From: Streptomyces sp. NBC_01750
GTDB taxonomy: Bacteria > Actinomycetota > Actinomycetes > Streptomycetales > Streptomycetaceae
Length of the DNA stretch: 64,000 nucleotides
Direction: 5' to 3'
Assembly: GCF_035918095.1 (NCBI RefSeq)
Contig: NZ_CP109137.1
Coordinates: 496,001 to 560,000 of the forward strand
Positions 9,208 to 18,000 of this stretch are shown here, piece by piece. Numbering within the stretch: position 1 is the stretch's first letter; each line of letters begins with the position of its first letter. Under the pieces are notes generated by a model, which saw nothing but the letters and a program-made list of their open reading frames with translations, was not told the origin of the DNA and did not search any database. Both the position numbers and the translations under genes were made by a program.

Positions 9208-10119
9208 GTGGAGATGCTGCACCTGCGCTATTTCGTGGCCGTCGCCGAAGAGCTCAACTTTTCGCAGGCGGCGCGCAAGCTGCACATGGCGGCCTCTCCC
9301 CTGAGCCAGCGGATCAAGGATCTTGAGCGCGAGCTCGACCAAGTGCTTTTCGAGCGCACCACGCACCACGTTGAACTGACGCCCGCCGGCGCTGCGTTGC
9401 TGCCGATGGCGCGGGACGTTCTCGAACGGGTCAATTCGATACCCTGGCGGCTGCGCGAGGCCGTCCGGCGCCAGCGCCGCACGGTGTTCATGGGCATGCC
9501 GCCCGGGGTGCACCCCATTCTGCGCAACCGCGTCCGTCTGCTCGAAGATGCCTGCCGCGAGATGTCCGAGGTCAAGCGCTGGCCCGGCACAACAGCGAGC
9601 CTGGTGACCGCCGTCCGGGAGGGCAGGCTCGCGCTCGCTCTGGCGCGGCTGCCGGTCGCCGAGCCGGCGCTCGAGATCATCGAGGTCATGAGGGAACGTC
9701 TTGGCGCCGCAGTCCCCGCCGACCGGTTCCTCGGCCGGAATTCGGTCACACTGGATGAGCTGGTAGATCTGTCATATGTGGCCACACCTTATGACGCCAC
9801 ACCGGCATATTTCGAGGAGATCGACACCCGACTGCATTCCGCTGGAGTCAAGAAGCGAATCCGAATCAATATGGCCGACTATTCGGGCGCTTCCGAATTG
9901 ATCTCCGGTGGCATCGCGTTCTCGATGACTATGCTTTCCCCGGAAAGCCCAATGCACCTCTACCGGTTGGAAAACGTGGTCGTCATGCCCGTCGAGGACT
10001 TCCAACCTGACCTGGTCACCGGGCTGTTGTTCCGTAAGGACCGGGCCGCCGAGGGCGCGGACCTCGAAGGCCTCATCACCAGCGCCCGGGATATTTTCGG
10101 CGACGCGATTTCTATCTGA
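9208..10119 (+). CDS. LysR family transcriptional regulator
   Basis: 303 residues from GTG 9208. The N-terminus MEMLHLRYFVAVAEELNFSQ then AARKLHMAASPLSQRIKDLE is the classic LysR winged helix-turn-helix, followed by a linker helix and a substrate-binding domain at about 90-300. It sits 150 bases upstream of, and in the same direction as, the acyl-CoA catabolic genes and is separated from them by a strong hairpin. LysR proteins usually activate neighbouring genes in response to a pathway metabolite, so it likely controls that cluster; this is inference. Confidence 0.92.
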   Translation: MEMLHLRYFVAVAEELNFSQAARKLHMAASPLSQRIKDLERELDQVLFERTTHHVELTPAGAALLPMARDVLERVNSIPWRLREAVRRQRRTVFMGMPPGVHPILRNRVRLLEDACREMSEVKRWPGTTASLVTAVREGRLALALARLPVAEPALEIIEVMRERLGAAVPADRFLGRNSVTLDELVDLSYVATPYDATPAYFEEIDTRLHSAGVKKRIRINMADYSGASELISGGIAFSMTMLSPESPMHLYRLENVVVMPVEDFQPDLVTGLLFRKDRAAEGADLEGLITSARDIFGDAISI

Positions 10120-10148
10120 ACAACCCGTCAATACCCTTCACCATAACG

Positions 10149-10181
10149 ACAATGGCATGACCGCTGCGGTCATGCCATTGT
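10149..10181 (+). terminator. Hairpin terminator after the LysR gene
   Basis: Perfect 15-base arms (ACAATGGCATGACCG and its complement) with a three-base loop CTG, followed by TTCTTTAC. It lies 30 bases after the LysR stop and separates it from the CoA transferase gene. Confidence 0.85.
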
Positions 10182-10271
10182 TCTTTACATGATCATTCCC
10201 TGCTCTCTATTTCAACGCTAACGTCGATCACGAACCAACGATCAAACTGAAGTGCCGCGAGAGCAGGAGCA

Positions 10272-11441
10272 ATGATGGACAGCACGGCCCAGAACACCAC
10301 TGGCCCTCTGGACGGAGTCCGGGTGATCGACCTGTCGACTGTGGTGATGGGGCCCTACGCCGCGCAGATCCTGGGCGATCTCGGCGCGGACGTGATCAAG
10401 ATCGAGTCACCGTCGGACACCGTACGGCTGGGTGAGTACCGCAACACCCGCGGGATGACGCCGCTGAACCTCAACGTCAACCGCAACAAGCGCAGCGTGT
10501 CGCTGAATCTGAAGGACGAGGCCGCTCGCGAGCAGGCGCTCACGCTCATCGACACCGCCGACGTGCTGATCACCAACATGCGCCACGGGGCGCTGGACCG
10601 CCTCGGTCTCGCATACTCTCAGATCGCCGCCCGCAACCCCCGCCTGGTCTACGCGCACGCGCAGGGCTTCCGCAGCGACTCCGAGCGGGCCGGCAACGCC
10701 GCCTATGACGAGACGGTCCAGGCTGCCTCCGGCCTGGTGGACGTGGCGAACCGGGCGATCGGCAAGCCGATCTACCTGCCGACGATTCTCGGCGACAAGG
10801 TCTCGGCCCTGACCATCGTCTACTCGGTGCTCGCCGCGCTGCTTCACCGGAGCACGGCGGGTACCGGCCAGCACGTCGAGATCCCGATGACGGACACGGT
10901 CCTCGCGTTCAACCTCGTCGAGCACCTCGCGGGCCACGTCTTCGAGCCGCCGGTGGGATCCACCGGGTTCCCGCTCTCGATGGCCAAGGGCCACCGGGCG
11001 GTGCCCACCAGGGACGGCCTTGCCTGTGTGATCCCCTACGGTCCGCAGAACTTCCGCGACTTCTTCACCTCCGCAGGCCGTACCGACCTGGCCAAGGACC
11101 CGCGGGTGAACGGGGAGGCGATCGCCGATGCCGATATCGACGCGCTGATGGATCTCGTCGAGGAGTGCTCGCCCGGCCTCACCACCGAGGAGTGGGAGCG
11201 TATCTGCGCCAAGCACAGCATCCCGATGGCACCGGTGCTGGAACTGGACCGTGCGAGCGAGGACCCGTACGTGAGGGAAGGCCATTTGCTCGACGTCGTC
11301 GAGCACCCGAGCGAGGGCGCCATCCACACGGTCGGCATCCCCGTGCGCTTCTCCGCCACCCCCGGCTCGATCCGGCGCCTCGCCCCGCTTCCCGGCCAGC
11401 ACACCGACGAGGTCTTCCTTGAGCTCGCCACGCGGCGCTGA
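10272..11441 (+). CDS. CaiB/BaiF family CoA transferase (family III)
   Basis: 389 residues; two adjacent ATGs with GCAGGAG just upstream. GPLDGVRVIDLSTVVMGPYA and LGDLGADVIKIESP are the family signature, and the Asp of AAYDETVQAASGL (about residue 146) is the conserved nucleophile that forms the enzyme-CoA anhydride. Length is normal. The enzyme moves CoA between carboxylic acids and would activate the pathway substrate. First gene of a five-gene run with gaps of 31, 19 and 42 bases and a final four-base overlap. Confidence 0.93.
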   Translation: MMDSTAQNTTGPLDGVRVIDLSTVVMGPYAAQILGDLGADVIKIESPSDTVRLGEYRNTRGMTPLNLNVNRNKRSVSLNLKDEAAREQALTLIDTADVLITNMRHGALDRLGLAYSQIAARNPRLVYAHAQGFRSDSERAGNAAYDETVQAASGLVDVANRAIGKPIYLPTILGDKVSALTIVYSVLAALLHRSTAGTGQHVEIPMTDTVLAFNLVEHLAGHVFEPPVGSTGFPLSMAKGHRAVPTRDGLACVIPYGPQNFRDFFTSAGRTDLAKDPRVNGEAIADADIDALMDLVEECSPGLTTEEWERICAKHSIPMAPVLELDRASEDPYVREGHLLDVVEHPSEGAIHTVGIPVRFSATPGSIRRLAPLPGQHTDEVFLELATRR

Positions 11442-11472
11442 CCCCCACCGACTTGAGAAGAAGGAGCCGCAC

Positions 11473-12243
11473 ATGAACCCCACCGCTCAGGTGCGCACCG
11501 AGACCATCGGCGCGTGCCTGCTCATCACCATCGACCGGCCCGCCGCACGTAACGCGGTCAACGCGGCCGTCGCCACCGGACTCGCCGCCGCGCTCGATGA
11601 GTTGGAGGCCGGGCCCGATCTGCGGATCGGTGTGCTGACCGGCGCCCAGGGCGTGTTCAGCGCCGGAATGGACCTCAAGGCGGCACTGGCCGGGGAATCA
11701 CCGGAGGTCCCGGGACGTGGGTTCGGCGGACTGACCCAGGCTGAGACCACCAAGCCGTTGATCGCCGCAGTCGAGGGCTGGGCGATGGGCGGCGGCTTCG
11801 AACTGGCCCTCGGTTGCGACCTCATCGTCGCGGCGGCAGACGCGAAGTTCGGCCTGCCGGAGGTCAAGCGGGGTCTGATCGCGGCCGGTGGCGGTGTGAT
11901 CCGGCTGCCCAAACGGATCCCGCACCACCTCGCCATGGAACTGCTGCTGAGCGGCGAGCCGATTTCCGGGGAAAGGGCCGCAAGGCTCGGCATCGCCAAC
12001 CGGGTCGTGCCCGCCGGCGACGCCGTCGCAGGCGCGCTGCAGTGGGCGCAGCGGCTCGCGGAGAACGCCCCGCTGGCGCTCGCCGCCGTCAAGAGGGTCG
12101 TCCGTGCCGCCGACGGCGCACCCGAGACCGATGCGTTCGCCGCACAGGCCCGTGAGCTGGCCGGCCTCATGGCCTCCGCCGATGTGCGAGAGGGCATGAC
12201 CGCGTTCGCGGAGCACCGCACCCCGGTCTGGCAGGGCAAATAG
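11473..12243 (+). CDS. Enoyl-CoA hydratase/isomerase (crotonase) family protein
   Basis: 256 residues; the ATG at 11473 has AAGGAG seven bases upstream. FSAGMDLKA and EGWAMGGGFELALGCDLIVA form the oxyanion hole, and GLPEVKRG carries the usual catalytic Glu position. C-terminal helix has AEHRTPVWQGK, typical of crotonases. It would hydrate an enoyl-CoA made by the acyl-CoA dehydrogenase of this operon. It may be an isomerase or hydrolase instead, since the fold serves several reactions. Confidence 0.92.
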   Translation: MNPTAQVRTETIGACLLITIDRPAARNAVNAAVATGLAAALDELEAGPDLRIGVLTGAQGVFSAGMDLKAALAGESPEVPGRGFGGLTQAETTKPLIAAVEGWAMGGGFELALGCDLIVAAADAKFGLPEVKRGLIAAGGGVIRLPKRIPHHLAMELLLSGEPISGERAARLGIANRVVPAGDAVAGALQWAQRLAENAPLALAAVKRVVRAADGAPETDAFAAQARELAGLMASADVREGMTAFAEHRTPVWQGK

Positions 12244-12262
12244 CTTCAGGAAGGACGAGATC

Positions 12263-13000
12263 ATGAAGCAGCAGGACGTATCCCGGCGCATCGCCACCCC
12301 GCTGGTGAATCCGGCGTACCCGCCGGTCGTTCCACGGTTCACCGACCGCGAGTACCTCAACATCGTCTACCGCACCGACGCCGAAGCGCTGCGCGCCGTG
12401 GTACCCGAGCCACTGGAGATCGACGATCCGCTGGTGCGCTTCGAGATCATGCGGATGGGCGATGTCACCGGGTACGGGCCCTACACCGAGTCCGGTCAGG
12501 CCATCGAGGTCCGCTATGAGGGCGAGCGGGGCGAGTATCTCCACGCCATGTACCTGGACAACTTCCCGGCCACCGCCTCCGGTCGGGAAGCCGGAGCGTT
12601 CCCGAAGACGGTCGGATCGCCCGCCCTGTATGTGGACCACGGCGCCCTCGTCGGCGTCCTCGACTACGGCACGCAGCGCGTGGCGACCGCGACGATGGGC
12701 TACAAGCACCACGACCTGGACCCGGACGAGGCGACGGCGCAGATCACCGTGCCGACGTACATGCTGAAGATGGTTCCCGGCTTCGACGGCGCGCCGCAGG
12801 TGGCGCAGCTGGTACGCACCGAGATCACCGACGTCGTGGTGAAGGGTGCCTGGACCGGCCCGGCGCGACTCCAGCTGTTCGCGCACGTGCTCGCCCCGAT
12901 GGCCGACCTGCCGGTGCGCGAGATCGTCTCCGCGAGTCACATCCTCACCGACCTCACGCTCGCTCCGGTCAAGCCGGTGCACGACTACCTCGCGCGGTGA
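12263..13000 (+). CDS. Acetoacetate decarboxylase family protein
   Basis: 245 residues, the usual length. The run SGREAGAFPKTVG places a Lys at residue 115, the position of the Schiff-base lysine of the clostridial enzyme; the neighbouring residue is Thr rather than Lys. Flanking motifs YLHAMYLDNFPA and GSPALYVDHG also fit the family. If active it would decarboxylate a beta-keto acid through an imine; many relatives do aldol or dehydration chemistry instead. It lies between the hydratase and a 3-hydroxy-acid type dehydrogenase, so a beta-keto acid product of that enzyme is a reasonable substrate. Confidence 0.85.
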   Translation: MKQQDVSRRIATPLVNPAYPPVVPRFTDREYLNIVYRTDAEALRAVVPEPLEIDDPLVRFEIMRMGDVTGYGPYTESGQAIEVRYEGERGEYLHAMYLDNFPATASGREAGAFPKTVGSPALYVDHGALVGVLDYGTQRVATATMGYKHHDLDPDEATAQITVPTYMLKMVPGFDGAPQVAQLVRTEITDVVVKGAWTGPARLQLFAHVLAPMADLPVREIVSASHILTDLTLAPVKPVHDYLAR

Positions 13001-13042
13001 ACCGATGAGCAGCAATCCGACGATGCAGAGAGAAGACCTTTG

Positions 13043-13999
13043 ATGACTGAGTCGTTCACCACCGCGGCGGTGGTCGGCGCCGGAACCATCGGCCTGTCAT
13101 GGACCGCCCTGTTCGCCGCCCACGGCCTGACCGTACGGGTCAGCGACCCGCGTCCCGACCTCGCCGAGGCGGTCGACACGGCACTGGCCGAGTCGGCCCC
13201 GCAGCTGGCCCAGCAGGGGCTGGACGTACGGGACATGGCCGGCCGGGTCCATCTGGCATCCGACGTCGCCGACGCCGTACGGGATGCCGATATCGTGCAG
13301 GAGAACGGTCCGGAGAACGTCGGCTTCAAACGCGAGCTGTTCACCACCCTGGTGCGCGAGGCCCCCGCCCACGCCTTGCTGTTGAGTTCGTCTTCGGCCA
13401 TCTGCGCCACGGCGTTCACCGATGGATTCGAGGACGCCGCGCGCATCCTGATCGGCCACCCGTTCAACCCGCCGCACCTGGTGCCGCTGGTGGAAGTGGT
13501 GCCCGGCGAGCGCACCGGTGCGGACTCGGTGGCCCGGGCGGTGGACTTCTATCGCTTCGTCGGCCGGGTTCCGGTAGTGGAAGGCAAGGAGATTCCCGGC
13601 TTCGTCGGCAACCGCCTGCAGAACGCGCTGAGCCGCGAGGCCATCTACCTGGTCGAGCAAGGTGTCATCGGGCCGGATGAGCTGGACACCGTGGTGGTGA
13701 ACTCGCTCGGGCTGCGGTGGGCGACGGTGGGCCCGTTCCTCGGAGCCCACCTGGGGGGAGGCCCCGGCGGCTACCGGCACATGGCCGAGCACATCGGCGT
13801 GTCGATGCAGACGATGTGGGACGTGCTGGGCCGCCCCGAGCAGGGGCCCGAGCAGAGGGAACGGTTGATCCAAGCCGTGGAGAACACCTACGGCTCCCGC
13901 TCGTACGCCGAACTCGCCCAGGAGCGCGACCGCAAGCAGCTCGCGGTGCTGTCCGCCCTGGACAACGCGTCCAGGAACGTTGAGGAGACCAGGTCATGA
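13043..13999 (+). CDS. 3-hydroxyacyl-CoA dehydrogenase family, lambda-crystallin/L-carnitine dehydrogenase-like
   Basis: 318 residues from ATG 13043. AAVVGAGTIGLSWTALFAAHG is an NAD-binding Rossmann start, SSSSAICA and IGHPFNPPHLVPLVEVV carry the catalytic Ser/His region, and PGFVGNRLQNALSREAIYLV then GLRWATVGPF match the single-domain lambda-crystallin, L-gulonate and L-carnitine dehydrogenase branch rather than fatty-acid enzymes. It should oxidise a 3-hydroxy acid (free or CoA-bound) with NAD. Its stop overlaps the next start (ATGA). Confidence 0.88.
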   Translation: MTESFTTAAVVGAGTIGLSWTALFAAHGLTVRVSDPRPDLAEAVDTALAESAPQLAQQGLDVRDMAGRVHLASDVADAVRDADIVQENGPENVGFKRELFTTLVREAPAHALLLSSSSAICATAFTDGFEDAARILIGHPFNPPHLVPLVEVVPGERTGADSVARAVDFYRFVGRVPVVEGKEIPGFVGNRLQNALSREAIYLVEQGVIGPDELDTVVVNSLGLRWATVGPFLGAHLGGGPGGYRHMAEHIGVSMQTMWDVLGRPEQGPEQRERLIQAVENTYGSRSYAELAQERDRKQLAVLSALDNASRNVEETRS

Positions 14000-15216
14000 C
14001 CACCCCGCTTGCCGAGGCCGCCGAGAAGGAATGCTCCGGCGACGCCCTCAGCGCCGACTTCTACAGCTACGAGGACCTGCTGCCGCCGGAAGAGCGCAAG
14101 TTGCTCCTCAAGGCGAGGGCCTTCATGCGTACCGAGGTCAAGCCCCTGGTCAACGAGTACTGGGCCAAGGGAGAGTTCCCTCACCAACTGGTGGACAAGT
14201 TCCGCGGACTCGGGCTCGCGGGCGTGCCCTACGAGGGTTACGGGAGCCCGCTGCCCGCCGGGAGCAACCTCCTGATCGGCATGCTCTCGATGGAGTACAC
14301 CCGCACCGACGCCTCGTCCGCGACCTTCTTCGGCGTGCACAACGGTCTCGGGATGTACAGCATCTACCGGGGCGGCGATCAGCAGCAGCGGGACCGCTGG
14401 CTGCCCGCGATGGCCGCACTGGACAAGATCGGAGCCTTCGCGATGACCGAACCGCTCGGCGGCTCCGACGTGGCCGGCGGAATGCGCACCACCGCCAAGT
14501 GGGACGGGGAGAACTGGGTCCTCAACGGCGCCAAGAAGTGGATCGGCAACGCGACCTTCGCCGACCTGGTCGTGGTCTGGGCGCGCGACGAGGACGACGG
14601 CAAGGTCAAAGGATTCGTCGTGGAAAAGGGCACCCCCGGCTTCTCCCCCGTCAAGATCGAGAACAAGATCGCGTTCCGGATCGTGGAGAACGCGGAGATC
14701 ACCCTGACCGACGTCAAAGTGCCCGAGGCCAACCGTCTCCAGCGGATCAACTCCTTCCGGGATGTGGCGGAGATCCTTCGCGCCACCCGCAGCGGGGTGG
14801 CGTGGCAGGCTCTGGGTGTGATGATCGGCGCCTACGAGCTGGCGCTGGATTACGCCAGGGAACGGCGGCAGTTCGGCCGGCCGATCGCCCGGTTCCAGTT
14901 GGTGCAGGATCTCCTGGTCAAGAGCCTGGGCAACATCACCGCCTGCTGGGGCATGCTCGTGCAGCTGGCCCGTCTGCAGGACGCCGGTATCTTCCGCGAC
15001 GAGCACTCCGCGCTCGCCAAAGCGTTCGTGACCTCACGGATGCGGGAGGTCGTGTCGTGGAGCAGGGAGATCTTCGGCGGTAACGGCATCGTGCTGGACT
15101 ACGACGTCGCGCGGTTCTTCGCCGACGCCGAGGCGATCTACTCCTTCGAGGGGACCCGCGAAATGAACACGCTCATCGTCGGCAAGGCGATCACCGGCGA
15201 AAGCGCCTTCGTCTGA
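13996..15216 (+). CDS. Acyl-CoA dehydrogenase, glutaryl-CoA dehydrogenase-like branch
   Basis: 406 residues, translationally coupled to the preceding gene. FAMTEPLGGSDVAGGMRTTA is the FAD/substrate motif, and FGGNGIVLDYDVARFF then YSFEGTREMNTLIVGKAITG matches the C-terminus of glutaryl-CoA dehydrogenases, with the catalytic Glu at about residue 385. It would introduce an alpha,beta double bond in an acyl-CoA and hand electrons to ETF. Last gene of the operon, ending at a bidirectional terminator. Confidence 0.93.
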   Translation: MTTPLAEAAEKECSGDALSADFYSYEDLLPPEERKLLLKARAFMRTEVKPLVNEYWAKGEFPHQLVDKFRGLGLAGVPYEGYGSPLPAGSNLLIGMLSMEYTRTDASSATFFGVHNGLGMYSIYRGGDQQQRDRWLPAMAALDKIGAFAMTEPLGGSDVAGGMRTTAKWDGENWVLNGAKKWIGNATFADLVVVWARDEDDGKVKGFVVEKGTPGFSPVKIENKIAFRIVENAEITLTDVKVPEANRLQRINSFRDVAEILRATRSGVAWQALGVMIGAYELALDYARERRQFGRPIARFQLVQDLLVKSLGNITACWGMLVQLARLQDAGIFRDEHSALAKAFVTSRMREVVSWSREIFGGNGIVLDYDVARFFADAEAIYSFEGTREMNTLIVGKAITGESAFV

Positions 15217-15267
15217 GCCACGTGCACCTGCGCCGGTGGTAGGACACAGCAGGCCGCAGGGCCCAAC

Positions 15268-15300
15268 GCGCCTGGCAACCCCACCGGGGATGCCAGGCGC
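15268..15300. terminator. Bidirectional terminator between converging operons
   Basis: GCGCCTGGCA and its exact complement flank an inner CCCC-ACC-GGGG, giving a 14-pair stem with a single A-A mismatch. It lies between the stop of the acyl-CoA dehydrogenase and the stop of the PucR gene on the other strand, so it can serve both. Confidence 0.85.
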
Positions 15301-15308
15301 GCAGCGCT

Positions 15309-16559
15309 TCACTGGAGAGCCGGGCGCAGCACGGTGGCACCGTGCCAGTGACAGATGGCCAGGGCGAGCTGGAGCTCGAACGCGTTGTCCTCCACAAGAA
15401 CCCCGTACTTCTCGACGGCCTGCTGGACGCGGTAGTGAACCGTGTTGCGGTGCACCGTCAGCTGCTCGGCGGTGGCGGCGTAGCTGCGGTTGGTCGCGAG
15501 GAAGACCCGCAGAGTCTCGCGCAGGGAATTGCGCCACGGATCGTCCACCGACAGGCCGCCGAGGGTGTCGGCGACGAAGTCCGCCAGCTCGTCAGGCTCG
15601 TCGGCCAGCAATGCCAGGGGCGCCACCTGGGCGAAGGAGACCGCGCGGGGCGCGGCGTCGCCCGCTGCCAGTGCGACCGCCTTGGCCCGCGAGGCGCTGC
15701 GGGCGCTTCGGCGAAAGCCCTCCAGGCCGGGGCGGGCGTTGCCGATGGCAACGCGCACCGGCAGCTTCGCCCGGCTCAGCGCCATAGCCACCGCGTCGGG
15801 GTCCACAGCCGGGCAGGCGGCCTTCACCGGGAACCAGATGCGCACGTCCATCTCGTCGGTCGGCACGAGCAGAGGTTCGCCCCGCGCGTGGAACTCCCGC
15901 TGCAGGAGGGAACTCAGGCGCTCCAGGATGCCCATGGCGTCGACGGGTCCGGCCCCGCGGTTGACCCACCCCTCCACGGCGAGGTGCGTCCCTGCCATTC
16001 GGTAGCCGAGGGCGGCCTCGGCCTGTTCGACGTTGGGCGACGCAGCGTGCAACAGCTGACCGACCCAGTGCTGGCGCAGCGCGCCTCTGCTGCTCACCCA
16101 GCGCTCGCGTTCGTCCTCGTAGGCGCGGGCCACCTGTTCGGACACCCGGTCGACGTACGCCGCGATTATGCCGACCAGCGAGATGACCGTGCTCGCGGTG
16201 TTCGCGCCCGGCAGTTGCATCGCCTTGTCCAGAACGAGGTCGAGGGAGCGCGCCTGGCCCAGGCGGTAGGCGCGCAGCAGTGCCGACATCGGGACGTCGC
16301 GCTGTGCGAGCCGGCGGGCGTACGAGACGGCAGAGGACGGCGCGTCCACCGTTCGCGGGTCGATGCCATTGCTCATGACGTGCAGGGAGGTGACGACATT
16401 CTCCGTAACACTCGCTTCGAGCAGGCTGTGCAGCCGCTCGTCGTGGTCGAGGACCGCGATCTCCCGCTCGATGATGGCGATGAGCGTCGCGATGAGTTCA
16501 TCGCGCTGGGACAGTACGGCGAGCGCCACCCGCGCGACCGGGTCCGAGGGCGTGCTCAC
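15309..16559 (-). CDS. PucR-type helix-turn-helix regulator
   Basis: 416 residues from GTG 16559, chosen because GGAAGGAG lies upstream and because the longer frame would run into the previous gene. The C-terminal 60 residues (FLATNRSYAATAEQLTVHRN then TVHYRVQQ) form the PucR/CdaR-type HTH; the central part is a GGDEF-like sensory domain as in many actinobacterial members. It is the last gene of a four-gene operon, 25 bases after the oxidoreductase, so it is probably an autoregulated controller of these genes. Confidence 0.88.
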   Translation of the reverse strand: MSTPSDPVARVALAVLSQRDELIATLIAIIEREIAVLDHDERLHSLLEASVTENVVTSLHVMSNGIDPRTVDAPSSAVSYARRLAQRDVPMSALLRAYRLGQARSLDLVLDKAMQLPGANTASTVISLVGIIAAYVDRVSEQVARAYEDERERWVSSRGALRQHWVGQLLHAASPNVEQAEAALGYRMAGTHLAVEGWVNRGAGPVDAMGILERLSSLLQREFHARGEPLLVPTDEMDVRIWFPVKAACPAVDPDAVAMALSRAKLPVRVAIGNARPGLEGFRRSARSASRAKAVALAAGDAAPRAVSFAQVAPLALLADEPDELADFVADTLGGLSVDDPWRNSLRETLRVFLATNRSYAATAEQLTVHRNTVHYRVQQAVEKYGVLVEDNAFELQLALAICHWHGATVLRPALQ

Positions 16560-16584
16560 GTCGGCGCTCCTTCCTGCCCGGCGC

Positions 16585-18000
16585 TCACCGGGTGAGAAAA
16601 CGCAAGGCGGACTGAGCGGCGTTGAAGCCACCCATCCCGTGGGTTCCGGGGCCGGGTGGGGTGGCCGCCGAACACAGGAAGACACCGGGAATGCCAGTGC
16701 TGTACGGGTCGAGCGCCACGCGGGGCCGCAGCGCCACCTGCAGGGCCGTGTTGGCACCGGTCAGGATGTCGCCCCCGACGTAGTTCGCATTGTAGAGCGG
16801 CAGTTCGGCGGTCGAGCGGACGAAGCAGCCGACGATACGCTCGCGAAATCCCGGGGCGAACTGCTCAATCCGGTCCAGTACGGCCTGCGTTGCGTCGCCG
16901 GTGTAGCCGCGCGGCACATGCGCGTACGCATAGATGGGGTGGACGTCTCCGGCCGAGCGGCCGGGGTCGGCGAGGTACTGCTGGGAGAGCAGCACGAACG
17001 GGCGCCGCGGCATGCGGCCCAGGCCGACCTCCCGCTCGGCGTGGACGACCTCTTCCAGGGTGCCGCCCAGGTGCACGGTGCCGGCCCGGCGGCACTCCTC
17101 GTTGCTCCACGGCACCCCGCCCTCGACGGCGAGGTCGACCTTGAACGCCCCCGGGCCGTGGCGCCACTTCCGGTAGGCGCGCCCCACTCGGGAAGGCATG
17201 CGAGCCCCGCAGATGTCGGCGGCGGCGCCCGGAGCGACGTCGAGCACAACCGCACTCGCCGGGGGCAGCTCTTCGAGGGAACGCACCCGCACCCCGGTCT
17301 GGATGGTGCCGCCGTGCTCCTTGAGCAGTGCGGCCAGTGCCCGGGCGAGGTTGCGGGAGCCCCCACGCACCACGGGCCAGCCGTACCGGTGCCCGGCAGC
17401 GGTGAGCATCAGTCCCACAGCAGCGCTGGTGGGGCGGGTCAGCGGGTGAAAGGCGTGCGCCGCCACCCCGGCGAACAGGGCACGCGCCGCCTCGCCCCGC
17501 CAGCGGCGGGCGATGGCGGTAGCGGGCAACAGCGCCCGCAGGCCGAACCGTAGGAGGTGAGCCGGGTGCGCGGGCACATGCGCGATCGGCCTGAAGAGGT
17601 CCTCGGCCAGCGCGTCGAACCCCGACGCCAAGGGGCCGAACAGGCCGCGCCAGGCCGGGCCGTCCGCGCCGAGCGAGCCGGCGGTCTCCTCGATCGAGCG
17701 GACCATCACCCCCGCACGCCCCGAGGCCAGCGGATGGGCGAGATCCACCTCGGGCCACAGCCACTGAAGGCCGTATCGCTCCAGGCCGAGAGACTGCAGA
17801 TACGGGGAGGCGACAGCCATCGGGTGCACGGCGGAACAGTGGTCGTGCAGCACGCCGGGCACGGTCAGCTCGCTGGTCCTGGCCCCGCCGCCGATCTCCT
17901 CGGCGGCCTCCACAACGGTGACCGCCACCCCCTGCCGGGCGAGGGCCACGGCGGCGGCCAGCCCGTTCGGGCCGGCCCCCACCACGATCGCGTCACTCAT
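16585..18000 (-). CDS. FAD-dependent oxidoreductase of the phytoene desaturase (CrtI)/PYROXD2 type
   Basis: 471 residues. AIVVGAGPNGLAAAVALARQ then VVEAAEEIGGGART is the N-terminal FAD-binding motif, and the C-terminus PGTHGMGGFNAAQSALRFL is the second FAD motif of CrtI-like proteins. Length is normal. These enzymes desaturate isoprenoids or oxidise other hydrophobic compounds. It overlaps the DUF3556 gene by eight bases, so the two products are made together; that partner is a membrane protein, which suggests a membrane-bound or lipid-like substrate. Confidence 0.88.
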   Translation of the reverse strand: MSDAIVVGAGPNGLAAAVALARQGVAVTVVEAAEEIGGGARTSELTVPGVLHDHCSAVHPMAVASPYLQSLGLERYGLQWLWPEVDLAHPLASGRAGVMVRSIEETAGSLGADGPAWRGLFGPLASGFDALAEDLFRPIAHVPAHPAHLLRFGLRALLPATAIARRWRGEAARALFAGVAAHAFHPLTRPTSAAVGLMLTAAGHRYGWPVVRGGSRNLARALAALLKEHGGTIQTGVRVRSLEELPPASAVVLDVAPGAAADICGARMPSRVGRAYRKWRHGPGAFKVDLAVEGGVPWSNEECRRAGTVHLGGTLEEVVHAEREVGLGRMPRRPFVLLSQQYLADPGRSAGDVHPIYAYAHVPRGYTGDATQAVLDRIEQFAPGFRERIVGCFVRSTAELPLYNANYVGGDILTGANTALQVALRPRVALDPYSTGIPGVFLCSAATPPGPGTHGMGGFNAAQSALRFLTR

